This document shows positions 1-8,650 of a stretch of DNA of 64,000 nt, one piece after another (position 1 is the first letter of the stretch; each line of letters starts with the position of its first letter). The notes beneath the pieces were generated by a model that saw nothing but the letters and a program-made list of their open reading frames with translations, was not told the origin of the DNA and ran no database searches. Made by a program: the position numbers and the translations under genes. Location: assembly GCA_902787755.1 (NCBI GenBank), contig CADAHL010000001.1, positions 175,236 to 239,235 of the forward strand. The letters are read 5' to 3'. This DNA comes from Oscillospiraceae bacterium (GTDB lineage: Bacteria > Bacillota > Clostridia > Oscillospirales > Oscillospiraceae).

Positions 1-696
1 CTGATTCCGATTCATCTGCTCCTGAGTGGCCTCGCTGAGCTGCCGCTCGATTTCCAGGACCGCCAGCTCCCGCTTCAGAAGATCGTGAAGCTGCTTGAGC
101 CGATCCATGGGCACAAGGGTCTCCAGCATGGCCTGTTTGGCTTCCACCTGGAAGGGCAGATTCTGCGCTATGTAACTGACGACATAGTCCGGCTCCGGCC
201 GTGCCAGAAGATTGATGATCTGCTCATTGACCTGCTCGGGATTCATGTGCAGATAATCGTCGTACATGGAGATACAGCTGCGCAGCAGCGCCTCTGTGCG
301 CGTGTCGTCCTCCTGCCTGATCTTCCGGTCCGGCAGAGGCACGACTCTGGCGGTATATCCCTTGGGGTCAGAGTCGATGCTCAGCGCTCTGGCGCGGTAG
401 ATCCCCTCCACCATCACCCGGCACACATTGCCCCGGGGCTGGCGCAGCTGCTGACGGATCCGGCACACGGTACCCACCTCGTAGATATCCGCTGCCTCCG
501 GAACCTCAACGCTCAGATCCCTCTGGGCCGCGAGGAAAATCAGCTGATTCTCCTTACCGGCCTGGGCCAGCGCGCCCACGGAGGCCGGGCGCTCCACGTC
601 AAAGCTCATCAGCATCTCCGGGAACACACAGAGCCCTCTCAGGGCAACCATGGGAATTCGGCTTCCTTCAATTGTTTTGTTTTTCTTTTCCGGCAT
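1..696 (-). CDS. lon: Lon protease, N-terminal part (cut by window edge)
   Basis: ATP-dependent serine protease that degrades misfolded and regulatory proteins in the cytoplasm. Only the first 232 residues are in the window; the AAA+ and protease domains lie beyond base 1. The visible part is the LAN substrate-binding domain, recognised from a start resembling IPMVALRGLCVFPEM and the downstream PLP-rich and helical segment ending in an EIERQLSEATQEQMNRNQ-type helix. The ATG at 696 has an AAGGAG box about 7 bases upstream. It follows clpX by 40 bases on the same strand, giving the usual Clostridia order tig-clpP-clpX-lon. LonA is favoured over LonB because of the N-terminal domain. Confidence 0.93.
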   Translation of the reverse strand, partial: MPEKKNKTIEGSRIPMVALRGLCVFPEMLMSFDVERPASVGALAQAGKENQLIFLAAQRDLSVEVPEAADIYEVGTVCRIRQQLRQPRGNVCRVMVEGIYRARALSIDSDPKGYTARVVPLPDRKIRQEDDTRTEALLRSCISMYDDYLHMNPEQVNEQIINLLARPEPDYVVSYIAQNLPFQVEAKQAMLETLVPMDRLKQLHDLLKRELAVLEIERQLSEATQEQMNRNQ

Positions 697-736
697 TCTG
701 TTCTCCTTTCCGGAGGTTCCTGTTTCTGAGCGAGAG

Positions 737-1972
737 TCAGGCCCTGCGCTCGATGACCGGCTGGGCGCCGTTTACGCATTCCGGCGTAATGACGATCTTC
801 GTGATCGTCGGATCGGAGGGCACCGTGTACATGATCTCGGTCATCACGCTTTCCATCACACTGCGCAGACCCCGGGCTCCGATCTTCCGGGCGATCGCCT
901 TGTCGGCGATGGCTTCCAGCGCGGCAGGCTCAAAGACCAGATCCACGCCGTCATACTTCATGAGCGCCTGATACTGCTTGCTCATGGCGTTCTTCGGCTC
1001 GGTCAGGATCCGAACCAGATCGTCCCGCTTCAGGCTGTCCAGGGTGGCCAGAACAGGCAGCCTGCCGATCAGCTCCGGGATGATGCCGAACTGCAGCAGA
1101 TCGTGCTGCTGCACGTCGGAAAGGATCTGACCCACATCCCGCTCGACAGAACTGGTGATCTGCGCGCCGAAGCCCATGGTCTTCTTGTCACTGCGCTTCT
1201 CGATGATCTTGTCCAGACCATCAAAAGCGCCGCCGCAGATGAAGAGAATGTTTGTGGTATCCACGTGGATGAATTCCTGGTGGGGATGCTTGCGCCCGCC
1301 CTGAGGCGGCACGTTGGCGATGGTTCCCTCCAGCAGCTTCAACAGCGCCTGCTGAACGCCCTCGCCGGATACGTCCCGGGTGATGGAGGTATTCTCGCTC
1401 TTGCGGGCGATCTTGTCGATCTCGTCGATATAGATGATGCCGCGCTGGGCGCGCTCCACATCGAACTCAGCCGCCTGCAGCAGCTTCAGGATCACGTTCT
1501 CCACATCCTCGCCCACGTAGCCTGCTTCGGTAAGGGTCGTGGCGTCGGCGATGGCGAAGGGGACGTCCAGCATCTTTGCCATGGTCTGGGCAAACAGCGT
1601 TTTGCCGCTGCCGGTGGGGCCGATGAGCAGAATGTTGCTCTTCTGCAGCTCCACATCGTCCTTCGCTGCGTGGAGGATCCGCTTATAATGATTGTACACG
1701 GCGACGGACAAGACCATCTTGGCCCGATCCTGGCCGATCACATACTGATCCAGGTTCTCCTTGATCTCTCTCGGCTTCGGCAGCTTTTCGAAGGCCATGG
1801 GAAGACCGTCGTAACTGGGAACCTCCGGCTCCAGGCCCACGATCTGAGCGCACATGCGTACGCACTCGTCGCAGATATAACAGTCGTTGCCGGCAACCAG
1901 CCGGGTGACCATAGACTGAGGCTTGTTGCAGAAGGAGCAGCGAATACTCCGTCTGTCATCGCTTCTTGCCAT
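737..1972 (-). CDS. clpX: ATP-dependent Clp protease ATP-binding subunit ClpX
   Basis: Hexameric AAA+ unfoldase that feeds substrates to ClpP. The 411-residue protein has the N-terminal zinc-binding domain (Cys12, Cys15, Cys34, Cys37 in CSFC...CYICDEC), a Walker A GPTGSGKT near residue 118, a Walker B in [10 protein letters not shown], and the sensor-2 region [10 protein letters not shown]. Length is normal for the family. I chose the ATG at 1972, not an in-frame start 12 codons upstream, because GGAAGGAG sits 7 bases before it and the protein then starts MARSDD, directly before the zinc finger. It lies between clpP and lon; a small inverted repeat (catggctg/cagccatg, 2006-2031) sits in the clpP-clpX gap. 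Confidence 0.98.
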   Translation of the reverse strand: MARSDDRRSIRCSFCNKPQSMVTRLVAGNDCYICDECVRMCAQIVGLEPEVPSYDGLPMAFEKLPKPREIKENLDQYVIGQDRAKMVLSVAVYNHYKRILHAAKDDVELQKSNILLIGPTGSGKTLFAQTMAKMLDVPFAIADATTLTEAGYVGEDVENVILKLLQAAEFDVERAQRGIIYIDEIDKIARKSENTSITRDVSGEGVQQALLKLLEGTIANVPPQGGRKHPHQEFIHVDTTNILFICGGAFDGLDKIIEKRSDKKTMGFGAQITSSVERDVGQILSDVQQHDLLQFGIIPELIGRLPVLATLDSLKRDDLVRILTEPKNAMSKQYQALMKYDGVDLVFEPAALEAIADKAIARKIGARGLRSVMESVMTEIMYTVPSDPTITKIVITPECVNGAQPVIERRA

Positions 1973-2041
1973 TAACTTCTCCTTCCTCTTTCCCTGAGGA
2001 AAGCACATGGCTGAACCGCAGTCCAGCCATGCACCACAATC

Positions 2042-2623
2042 TCAGCGTTTGTAGATGACCTGATCGATGAGACCATAAGCTTTGGCCTCTTCCGCCGTCA
2101 TCCAGCGATCGCGCTCGGAATCGGCCTTGACCTCTTCGGGAGTCTTCCCGGTGTTTTCAGCCAGGATCCGATTCAAGCGCTGCTTGATCTTCAAGAAATG
2201 CTCTACGTCGATCTCCATATCGGAGACTTTGCCCTGAGTGCCTGCGGAGGGCTGGTGGATCATGATCTCAGCATTGGGAAGCGCGATCCGCTTTCCCTTG
2301 GCGCCGGAGGACAGCAGGAACGCGCCCATGGAAGCCGCCATACCGATGCAGATGGTGGACACATCGGGCTTGATGTACTGCATGGTGTCATAAATGGCAA
2401 GGCCCGCGCTGACGCTCCCGCCGGGGCTGTTAATGTAGAACTGGATGTCCTTGTCCGGATCCTGGGCTTCCAGGTACAGAAGCTGAGCCACGATCAGACT
2501 TGCGGTGGCGTCGTTTACTTCTTCGGAAAGCATCACGATCCGGTCATTGAGCAGGCGGGAAAAAATATCGTAGGATCTCTCTCCGCGGCTGGTCTGCTCA
2601 ACTACGTAAGGTACTAAACTCAT
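2042..2623 (-). CDS. clpP: ATP-dependent Clp protease proteolytic subunit ClpP
   Basis: Tetradecameric serine peptidase that works with ClpX. The 193 residues include the catalytic triad: Ser98 in GMAASMGAF, His123 in MIHQPS, and Asp172 in RDRWMT. The INSPGGSV oxyanion region is also present. The start at 2623 ([10 protein letters not shown]) is preferred over an in-frame ATG 12 codons upstream because AAGGAG lies about 11 bases before it and the N-terminus then matches the family. It sits 62 bases downstream of tig and 69 bases upstream of clpX, probably in the same transcript. Confidence 0.98.
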   Translation of the reverse strand: MSLVPYVVEQTSRGERSYDIFSRLLNDRIVMLSEEVNDATASLIVAQLLYLEAQDPDKDIQFYINSPGGSVSAGLAIYDTMQYIKPDVSTICIGMAASMGAFLLSSGAKGKRIALPNAEIMIHQPSAGTQGKVSDMEIDVEHFLKIKQRLNRILAENTGKTPEEVKADSERDRWMTAEEAKAYGLIDQVIYKR

Positions 2624-2685
2624 TTGTACGCACTCTCCTTTTGTTTGCTGCTTATCCAAGAGAGCATATCCCGATCCACGGGAAC

Positions 2686-4008
2686 TTATTCCTCTTTGGC
2701 TTCGGGCTCCTGGGCCGGCTCTTCCTCTTCGCCGACGACGGCGCTGCCGTAGATCAGGTCAGTGGCCTTTTCCTTCTTGAACTCGGCCACGATGAAGTCG
2801 TGATCGAAGTAGGCCTTGATATCCTCAGGCTTGGCGTTGACGCTGGCGGCGATTTTCTCGATATAGGCTTCCAGCTCCTCTTCCGTGGGCTCGATGCCCT
2901 CGGCGGCAGCCACAGCCTCCACCAGCAGGTCGCTGCGGACCTGGAACTCAGCGGAGGGCAGGATGCTCTGGTTCATGGTCTCGGCGTCGATGCCAAGCAT
3001 ACGCACCAGCTGCTGCATATCCACTTTCCGATCGGTCATGCCGAAGTTTGCGGCATAATTGCGGATCATCTCCTCGGCCTTCTCCTGGATCATGGCGTCG
3101 GGAACCTCGACGGTCATGCCGTCGCAGGCCTTCTTCATGATGAGGGAGCGGAAGGCGCTCTCAGCCTGCTGATCGTACTTCTCCTGCAGCTTGGCGCGCA
3201 CATCGGCACGATACTCGTCCAGCGTGTCAAAGCCCTGGTCGCCGGCAAACTCATCGTCGAGCTCGGGCAGCTCGTCCACGGTGATGCCGTTCAGGCGAAC
3301 CTTGAATACCACGGCCTTGCCGGCCAGATGCTCCACATAGGTCTCGGGGAAGGTGATGTCCAGATCCTTCTCCTGGCCGATCTCCATGCCGACTACCTGC
3401 TCCTCAAAGCCGGGAACGAAGGAGTGGCTGCCCAGCTCCAGGGAGTAATCCTCGGCCTTGCCGCCGTCAAAGCGCTCGCCGTCCAGGAAGCCGTCAAAGT
3501 CGATAACGACGGTGTCGCCCATCTGAGCGGGACGGTCGTCCACAGTGATCTTGCGGGCGTTCTGCTTGCGTGCCTTCTCGATCTCCTCGTCCACTTCCTC
3601 GTCGCTGGCCTTGGAGACATCCTTGGGAGCGCTCAGGCCCTTGTACTGACCCAGAGTGACCTCGGGATACACGGAGATACGGAAGCTGTAGGAAGCGGTG
3701 CGCTCCTCGGTGACTTCCACGTTCTCAATGGCGGGCGCACCGACCATGCGCAGACTGGATTCCTGCAGACCGAAGGTGAAAGCCTTCTCGGCCAGTTCGT
3801 CGATGGCGTCCTGGTAGAAGACCTCGCGGCCGTACATGCTCTCAACCAGCGTCCTGGGGGCTTTGCCCTTGCGGAAGCCGGGAATATTGATATTGCCCTT
3901 CGCCTTCAGGTAGGCGGCCTGAACCGCAGCTTCAAACTCAGCCGCATCGGACTCCACCTGGATGATGGCAATGTTGTTTTCTTTTCTCTCTACGTTCTTG
4001 ACGATCAT
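2686..4008 (-). CDS. tig: trigger factor (ribosome-associated peptidyl-prolyl isomerase)
   Basis: Ribosome-bound chaperone that meets nascent chains. The 440-residue protein has the three expected parts: an N-terminal ribosome-binding domain with the signature FRKGKAPR (about residues 44-51), a central FKBP-type PPIase domain ([15 protein letters not shown], about residue 160), and a helical C-terminal chaperone domain. The acidic tail ([14 protein letters not shown]) is common in Clostridia. The ATG at 4008 has GGAGGAG 7 bases upstream. It is the first gene of the tig-clpP-clpX-lon run, with a good promoter just upstream. Confidence 0.97.
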   Translation of the reverse strand: MIVKNVERKENNIAIIQVESDAAEFEAAVQAAYLKAKGNINIPGFRKGKAPRTLVESMYGREVFYQDAIDELAEKAFTFGLQESSLRMVGAPAIENVEVTEERTASYSFRISVYPEVTLGQYKGLSAPKDVSKASDEEVDEEIEKARKQNARKITVDDRPAQMGDTVVIDFDGFLDGERFDGGKAEDYSLELGSHSFVPGFEEQVVGMEIGQEKDLDITFPETYVEHLAGKAVVFKVRLNGITVDELPELDDEFAGDQGFDTLDEYRADVRAKLQEKYDQQAESAFRSLIMKKACDGMTVEVPDAMIQEKAEEMIRNYAANFGMTDRKVDMQQLVRMLGIDAETMNQSILPSAEFQVRSDLLVEAVAAAEGIEPTEEELEAYIEKIAASVNAKPEDIKAYFDHDFIVAEFKKEKATDLIYGSAVVGEEEEPAQEPEAKEE

Positions 4009-4049
4009 TTATCGTTCTCCTCCTCTATCTGTGACTGACGCACTCATGC

Positions 4050-4078
4050 ATCATATCAGAAGTCATGAATAAAATCAA
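4050..4078 (-). promoter_or_regulatory. sigma-A-type promoter of tig-clpP-clpX-lon
   Basis: On the minus strand TTGATT (4073-4078) and TATGAT (4050-4055) are separated by exactly 17 bases, with an extended TGn just before the -10. It lies about 40 bases upstream of the tig start codon. Confidence 0.7.
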
Positions 4079-4143
4079 TGATAAATTCGTGAACATCGGT
4101 CTTTTTTCCCTTCATTCAAAGGCGAAGGAAGCTGTTTTGGCTG

Positions 4144-4572
4144 TCAAATGACGTAATTGTAGCCTTCCTCCTCCCCCATCAGATCGGCGATGGAGAATCC
4201 GGACAAGTATTCCCGAATGACCCGGTACAGTCCCTTCCAGACCGGCAGCGTCCGGCAGTTCTGAACCCGGCCGCAGGGCGGCGAGCCGGCTTCGAGACAT
4301 GCCACCGGCGCAAGCGTTCCTTCCATAATACTCAGTACCTGGGATACGCTGACGTTCTCCGGGCTACTGGCCAGACGGTATCCGCCGCCCTTCCCTCTCA
4401 GACCGGTCACGATTCCCTCCTGAACCAGGGGCTTTACCAGGCTTTCCAAATATTTTTCCGAGATCTCCTGCCTCTCGGCGATCTCCTTGAGCGTGACGTA
4501 CCCGTCAGCCTGATGCTCAGCCATATCGACCAGCACGCGAAGCGCGTAGCGTCCCTTTGTAGATATCAGCAT
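4144..4572 (-). CDS. Rrf2-family transcriptional regulator (IscR/CymR-like)
   Basis: Small winged-helix DNA-binding regulator of 142 residues. It starts MLISTKGRYALRVLVDMAEH, the Rrf2 signature, and has the recognition region EISEKYLESLVKPLVQ and the wing RGKGGGYRLA. Three cysteines are spaced C-X7-C-X5-C (CLEAGSPPCGRVQNC), in the place where IscR-type members bind an Fe-S cluster, so cluster binding is possible but unproven. The start at 4572 was chosen over an ATG 7 codons upstream because GGAGGG lies 7 bases before it. It is divergent from cysK, which suggests control of cysteine or Fe-S metabolism, as with CymR or IscR. Which of the two it resembles in function cannot be decided here. Confidence 0.92.
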   Translation of the reverse strand: MLISTKGRYALRVLVDMAEHQADGYVTLKEIAERQEISEKYLESLVKPLVQEGIVTGLRGKGGGYRLASSPENVSVSQVLSIMEGTLAPVACLEAGSPPCGRVQNCRTLPVWKGLYRVIREYLSGFSIADLMGEEEGYNYVI

Positions 4573-4604
4573 CTGTAAACCCTCCAAGTCCATAGGTTTG
4601 TATC

Positions 4605-4633
4605 ATTATAACGATTTGCTGCGTAAATTTCAA
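4605..4633 (-). promoter_or_regulatory. promoter of the Rrf2 regulator gene
   Basis: Minus strand TTGAAA (4628-4633), 17-base spacer, TATAAT (4605-4610). It is back to back with the cysK promoter, with about 23 bases between the two -35 boxes. Confidence 0.8.
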
Positions 4634-4656
4634 CAGAAGAATCTGCAAATTGAACA

Positions 4657-4685
4657 TTGACAAAGCAGAGAGCACGCGCTATAAT
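4657..4685 (+). promoter_or_regulatory. consensus promoter of cysK
   Basis: TTGACA (4657-4662), 17-base spacer, TATAAT (4680-4685): a perfect sigma-A consensus, so a repressor acting downstream is plausible. Confidence 0.85.
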
Positions 4686-4697
4686 CCCTACATACAT

Positions 4698-4708
4698 ACC
4701 TGTTAGGT
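4698..4708. promoter_or_regulatory. possible Rrf2 operator at the cysK start site
   Basis: ACCT-GTT-AGGT is a perfect inverted repeat about 12 bases after the cysK -10, so close to the expected transcription start. It is embedded in ATACCTGTTAGGTGGG. Its place between a consensus promoter and the gene, next to an Rrf2 regulator, fits an operator. Assignment is by position only. Confidence 0.4.
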
Positions 4709-4752
4709 GGGTTTATGCTTCCGGCAGGAAATGAAAGATGGAGGTTCTGTTT

Positions 4753-5685
4753 ATGTCCAAGATTTATACATCCGCTGATCAGCTGATCGGAAAGACGCCC
4801 CTGCTGGAGCTGACGCATATAGAGAAACGGGAAGGACTCCAGGCCAGAATTTTAGCAAAGCTGGAGTATCTCAATCCCGCCGGTTCTGTCAAGGACCGCA
4901 TCGCCAAGGCGATGATCGATGACGCGGAGAAGAAAGGTCTGCTGAAAGAAGGATCCGTCATTATCGAGCCGACTTCCGGGAACACCGGTATCGGCCTTGC
5001 CTCCGTTGCCGCCGCCAGAGGATACCGCATTATCATCGTCATGCCGGAGACCATGAGTGTGGAGCGCCGACAGCTGATGAAGGCCTACGGTGCGGAGCTG
5101 GTCCTCACCGAGGGGGCCAAAGGCATGAAGGGCGCGATCGCCAAGGCGGAGGAGCTGGCCGCCCAGATTCCCGGCGCATTTATTCCCGGCCAGTTTGTGA
5201 ACCCGGCAAATCCCGAGACTCACCGCCTAACCACGGGCCCGGAGATCTGGGAAGACACCGATGGCCAGGTCGACTTTTTCGTCGCCGGCGTGGGCACCGG
5301 CGGAACTGTCACCGGCGTTGGGGAGTTCCTGAAATCCAAAAATTCCGATGTGAAGGTTATTGCGGTGGAGCCGTCTTCTTCCCCGGTGCTGTCCAAGGGC
5401 ACCGCCGGCGCGCACAAGATCCAGGGCATCGGGGCGGGATTCGTACCCGAGGTTCTCAACACGGCAGTCTATGACGAGGTCATTCCGGTGGAAAACGAGG
5501 CCGCCTTTGCCACCGGCAAATTGATGGGGAAAGCAGAGGGAATCCTGGTAGGAATCTCCTCCGGCGCCGCGCTGTTTGCCGCCATTGAGCTGGCCAAGCG
5601 CCCGGAGAACAAGGGGAAAACCATTGTGGTCCTCCTCCCCGATACCGGCGACCGCTATCTGTCCACTCCCCTGTTTGCCGACTGA
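4753..5685 (+). CDS. cysK: cysteine synthase A (O-acetylserine sulfhydrylase)
   Basis: PLP enzyme making L-cysteine from O-acetylserine and sulfide. The 310-residue protein has the PLP lysine Lys47 in NPAGSVKDR, the substrate loop TSGNTG (about 74-79), the phosphate-cup [10 protein letters not shown], and the C-terminal GISSGAA. The start at 4753 has GGAGG 8 bases upstream; an in-frame ATG five codons earlier lies inside the Shine-Dalgarno region and was rejected. It is monocistronic, with a perfect promoter before it and a terminator after it, divergent from the Rrf2 regulator. Confidence 0.96.
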   Translation: MSKIYTSADQLIGKTPLLELTHIEKREGLQARILAKLEYLNPAGSVKDRIAKAMIDDAEKKGLLKEGSVIIEPTSGNTGIGLASVAAARGYRIIIVMPETMSVERRQLMKAYGAELVLTEGAKGMKGAIAKAEELAAQIPGAFIPGQFVNPANPETHRLTTGPEIWEDTDGQVDFFVAGVGTGGTVTGVGEFLKSKNSDVKVIAVEPSSSPVLSKGTAGAHKIQGIGAGFVPEVLNTAVYDEVIPVENEAAFATGKLMGKAEGILVGISSGAALFAAIELAKRPENKGKTIVVLLPDTGDRYLSTPLFAD

Positions 5686-5704
5686 TCACTCTTCCTCTCT
5701 TTTG

Positions 5705-5732
5705 GGCCGCTCCGTCATGGGCGGCCTTTTTT
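5705..5732 (+). terminator. rho-independent terminator of cysK
   Basis: GGCCGC (5705-5710) pairs with GCGGCC (5721-5726), followed by six T. It ends 10 bases before the glyA -35 box. Confidence 0.8.
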
Positions 5733-5741
5733 ATGTTTCAT

Positions 5742-5770
5742 TTGACAGAAGTGCGCGACACGATTATAAT
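5742..5770 (+). promoter_or_regulatory. consensus promoter of glyA
   Basis: TTGACA (5742-5747), 17-base spacer, TATAAT (5765-5770); the start codon is 28 bases downstream. Confidence 0.85.
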
Positions 5771-5798
5771 GCAGAAGTCTTTGAAAGGAGAGTCCGCT

Positions 5799-7037
5799 AT
5801 GTTTGAGCACATTTGTCGTCAGGATCCGGAGGTTTACGCCTCTATGCTTCGTGAACTGGACCGTCAGCGGGATCACATTGAGTTAATCGCGTCCGAGAAC
5901 TTTGTCAGTCCCGCGGTGATGGAAGCTATGGGAAGCCATCTGACCAACAAATACGCCGAGGGATATCCGGCCGCGCGCTATTACGGCGGCTGTCAGTACG
6001 TGGATGAGGTCGAGAATCTGGCGATCGAACGGGCCAAAAAGCTCTTTGGAGCGGAGCACGCCAATGTGCAGCCCCATTCCGGCTCCCAGGCCAACATGGC
6101 GGTATATCTGGCACTTCTGCAGCCCGGGGATACGATCCTGGGAATGGACCTGAGCCATGGCGGACACCTGACCCACGGGTCCAGGGCTTCAATCTCCGGA
6201 AAATATTACCACGCTGAATTTTACGGTGTGGAGCCCGATACGGAAACGATCAATTATGACAAGGTCCTGCAGAAGGCCGAAGAGTGCCGGCCCAAGATCC
6301 TGATCGCCGGCGCCAGCGCCTATCCCCGGGTGATCGATTTCGCGAAAATGCGCGAGATCGCCGACGCGGTGGGGGCTTACCTGATGGTGGACATGGCCCA
6401 TATTGCCGGACTTGTGGCTGCCGGGGAGCATCCGAACCCGGTCCCCTATGCCCACGTGGTCACCACGACGACGCACAAGACCCTGCGGGGTCCCAGGGGG
6501 GCGCTGATCCTCTGCAAGGAAGAGCTTCGCAAAAAGATCAACAGCGCCGTCTTCCCCGGAACCCAGGGCGGCCCGCTGATGCATATCATCGCGGGCAAGG
6601 CCGTCTGCTTCGGAGAGGCTCTGACTCCCGAATTCCGTGCCTACCAGCATCAGATCGTTCTGAACGCGGCCGCTCTGGCCGAGACCCTGCGTTCCGAAGG
6701 CGTCCGGCTTGTCTCCGGAGGAACGGATAATCACTTGATGCTGGCGGATGTGATGAGCCGCGGTCTCACCGGACACCAGGTCCAGGAGCTTCTGGATGCG
6801 GCCAACATCACCGCAAATAAGAATACGATCCCCTTCGACACGCAGTCCATGCGTCAGACCAGCGGTATGCGCTTCGGGACTCCGGCCGTCACCACCCGGG
6901 GCATGAAGGAGGAAGAGATGCGCCAGATCGGCCGCATGATCGCGAAACTCATGTCTGACGGCGAGCAGGCTGTGCCCGAGGTCAAAGCCCAGGTTATCGA
7001 GCTGTGCCGTCGCTTCCCCCTCTACCCGGAATACTGA
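5799..7037 (+). CDS. glyA: serine hydroxymethyltransferase
   Basis: PLP enzyme interconverting serine and glycine with tetrahydrofolate, the main source of one-carbon units. The 412 residues carry the PLP Schiff-base lysine Lys227 in [14 protein letters not shown], the IASENFVS motif near the N-terminus, and the SHGGHLTHG segment. The ATG at 5799 has AAAGGAG 7 bases upstream; an upstream in-frame ATG at 5733 lies before the promoter and was rejected. It is monocistronic, with its own promoter and terminator. It supplies precursors shared with the purine and thymidylate pathways. Confidence 0.97.
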   Translation: MFEHICRQDPEVYASMLRELDRQRDHIELIASENFVSPAVMEAMGSHLTNKYAEGYPAARYYGGCQYVDEVENLAIERAKKLFGAEHANVQPHSGSQANMAVYLALLQPGDTILGMDLSHGGHLTHGSRASISGKYYHAEFYGVEPDTETINYDKVLQKAEECRPKILIAGASAYPRVIDFAKMREIADAVGAYLMVDMAHIAGLVAAGEHPNPVPYAHVVTTTTHKTLRGPRGALILCKEELRKKINSAVFPGTQGGPLMHIIAGKAVCFGEALTPEFRAYQHQIVLNAAALAETLRSEGVRLVSGGTDNHLMLADVMSRGLTGHQVQELLDAANITANKNTIPFDTQSMRQTSGMRFGTPAVTTRGMKEEEMRQIGRMIAKLMSDGEQAVPEVKAQVIELCRRFPLYPEY

Positions 7038-7046
7038 GTAACGCTA

Positions 7047-7080
7047 AAGGTCCTCCGGATGCTCGGAGGACCTTTTCTTT
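7047..7080 (+). terminator. rho-independent terminator of glyA
   Basis: AAGGTCCTCCG (7047-7057) pairs with CGGAGGACCTT (7064-7074), followed by a T-rich tract. Confidence 0.85.
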
Positions 7081-7130
7081 CACAAATAAGATTAAAGTTC
7101 ACAAACTGTTCTCCCATTTCCGTTGATTTG

Positions 7131-7139
7131 TGATATAAT
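7131..7139 (+). promoter_or_regulatory. extended -10 promoter of the acyltransferase/PAP2 pair
   Basis: TGATATAAT is a TGn-extended TATAAT (7134-7139). No good -35 box is visible at the usual spacing. Confidence 0.55.
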
Positions 7140-7166
7140 ACCTCTCTGTTTTGGAGGGGATTCATC

Positions 7167-7928
7167 GTGGAAGAGAAGAAAACTTCGCTGATTTATCGGA
7201 TTATCCGTTGGCTTGTGTGGTTGTTTTCTCCGAATCTCACCCTTGTGGGAGAAGAGAAGCTGCCGGATGGCCCTTGCGTGATCATCGGTAATCACAGTCA
7301 GATGGCAGGTCCGATCGCCGGTGAGCTGTATTTCCCGGGAAATCGATATATCTGGTGCGCCGGAGAAATGATGAACCGGAAAGAGGTGGCGGAATATGCC
7401 TTCACCGACTTCTGGTCCTTCAAGCCCAAATGGACGCATCCTTTCTTTCGGCTGCTGTCGCATCTGATCGTACCGCTGTCGGTCTGTGTGTTCAACAATG
7501 CCCATACGGTCCCGGTGTATCACGACGCCAGACTCATCACCACATTTCGCGAATCCGTCGCCCTGCTCCAGAAGGGGGTCAGGCTGATCATCTTCCCGGA
7601 GAAGAATCAGCGGTACAACAACATTGTGTACGCCTTTCAGGACAAGTTTATCGACGTGGCCCGATTCTACTTCAAGAGAACCGGAGAATCTCTTCCCTTC
7701 GTCCCCATGTACATCGCTCCCAGACTTCGAAAGATGTATCTGGGAGAGCCGATCCTGTTTGATCCCCAGGCTCCCATAGACAGCGAGCGTGAGCGGATCT
7801 GCCGGGAAGCCGCTGAACAGATCACGCGCATCGCCGCTTCCCTTCCCGAACACACGGTCGTCCCCTACCGCAACATTCCCAGAAAGGATTATCCCAAAAA
7901 CAAACCGATCGAGGTCTACCAGAAATGA
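7167..7928 (+). CDS. PlsC-like lysophospholipid acyltransferase family protein, catalytic Asp missing
   Basis: Membrane-associated acyltransferase-fold protein of 253 residues. It has the NH of motif I in IIGNHSQMAG and the motif III-like IIFPEKNQ, so it belongs to the PlsC/LPLAT superfamily. However, the HX4D catalytic motif reads H-SQMA-G, with Gly where Asp is expected, so normal acyl transfer is doubtful. The start is GTG at 7167, supported by GGAGGGG 7 bases upstream. Its stop overlaps the PAP2 gene by 4 bases, so the two are translationally coupled. A second PlsC-like gene with an intact motif lies convergently at 8649-9920. Substrate unknown; it may be a divergent enzyme or a non-catalytic partner. 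Confidence 0.75.
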   Translation: MEEKKTSLIYRIIRWLVWLFSPNLTLVGEEKLPDGPCVIIGNHSQMAGPIAGELYFPGNRYIWCAGEMMNRKEVAEYAFTDFWSFKPKWTHPFFRLLSHLIVPLSVCVFNNAHTVPVYHDARLITTFRESVALLQKGVRLIIFPEKNQRYNNIVYAFQDKFIDVARFYFKRTGESLPFVPMYIAPRLRKMYLGEPILFDPQAPIDSERERICREAAEQITRIAASLPEHTVVPYRNIPRKDYPKNKPIEVYQK

Positions 7929-8608
7929 AACGAACACTGGTTGATTACAGAGGCTTTCGCCTTTCCAGAATCAACGAACCCCGCTTCCGTCACATGAAGC
8001 TGCTGCTCGGCTGGGTCTTTTACTTTGCCATGTATTTCATCACCGAAAATCTGATTCCCGCGGAGCGCTGTCACCCCATCCATTGCTTGCTGGACGATCT
8101 GATCCCGTTCAACGAGTTTTTTGCTATTTTCTACGTAGGCTGGTACTTCCTGGTCTTCGGTTCCCTGCTGTATTATTTTCTCCTGGATACCGAACGGTTC
8201 AGCCAGCTGTCCAAGTTTATCATTGTGACCCAGGTGATCGCCATGGCGGCCTATATTCTCTATCCCAGCCGTCAGGACCTGCGCCCGGAGGTCATGCCCA
8301 GGGAAAACGTTCTGACTCAGCTGATGGCCTTTATCTATTCCTTCGATACCAGCACGGGGGTGTGCCCGTCCCTTCATGTGGGTTATTCCATGGGAGTCCT
8401 GTCCGTGTTCTGGAAGGACGACAAGGTTTCCCGCTGGTGGAAGTGGGCGGTGCTGGTGATCGTCGTGATGATCTGCCTGGCGGTTTGCTTTGTCAAGCAG
8501 CACTCGGCGGTGGACGTTTTTGCCGCCCTGCCCGTGTGTCTGGTGGCGGAGCTGCTGGTATTCTGGAATAGCTACTGGAAGCCCAGGCTGACCGCAAAAG
8601 CTGCATAA
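7925..8608 (+). CDS. PAP2-superfamily membrane phosphatase/phosphotransferase
   Basis: Integral membrane protein of 227 residues with about six hydrophobic segments. The phosphatase motifs C2 (CPSLHVGYSMG, about residues 146-156) and C3 (KQHSAVDVFAALP, about 187-199) are clear. The C1 Lys/Arg motif is not obvious; SRQDLRPE may stand for it. Spacing resembles the inositol-phosphorylceramide-synthase/PAP2-like group, which act on lipid phosphates or transfer headgroups at the membrane. It overlaps the upstream PlsC-like gene by 4 bases (ATGA), which points to a shared role in lipid modification or recycling. The exact substrate cannot be read from the sequence. Confidence 0.82.
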   Translation: MKRTLVDYRGFRLSRINEPRFRHMKLLLGWVFYFAMYFITENLIPAERCHPIHCLLDDLIPFNEFFAIFYVGWYFLVFGSLLYYFLLDTERFSQLSKFIIVTQVIAMAAYILYPSRQDLRPEVMPRENVLTQLMAFIYSFDTSTGVCPSLHVGYSMGVLSVFWKDDKVSRWWKWAVLVIVVMICLAVCFVKQHSAVDVFAALPVCLVAELLVFWNSYWKPRLTAKAA

Positions 8609-8650
8609 AAAACCGCGGACGGAGCTAAGGCACTCTATCCGCGGTTTTTT
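8607..8650. terminator. bidirectional terminator between convergent lipid genes
   Basis: A 13-base perfect stem, AAAAAACCGCGGA (8607-8619) with TCCGCGGTTTTTT (8638-8650), gives T runs on both strands. It contains the end of the PAP2 gene and the stop of the convergent acyltransferase. Confidence 0.85.

Noticed and set aside
4651-4752. A riboswitch upstream of cysK
   Set aside because: The leader after the expected start is only about 60 bases and shows no terminator or conserved aptamer; an operator is a better reading.
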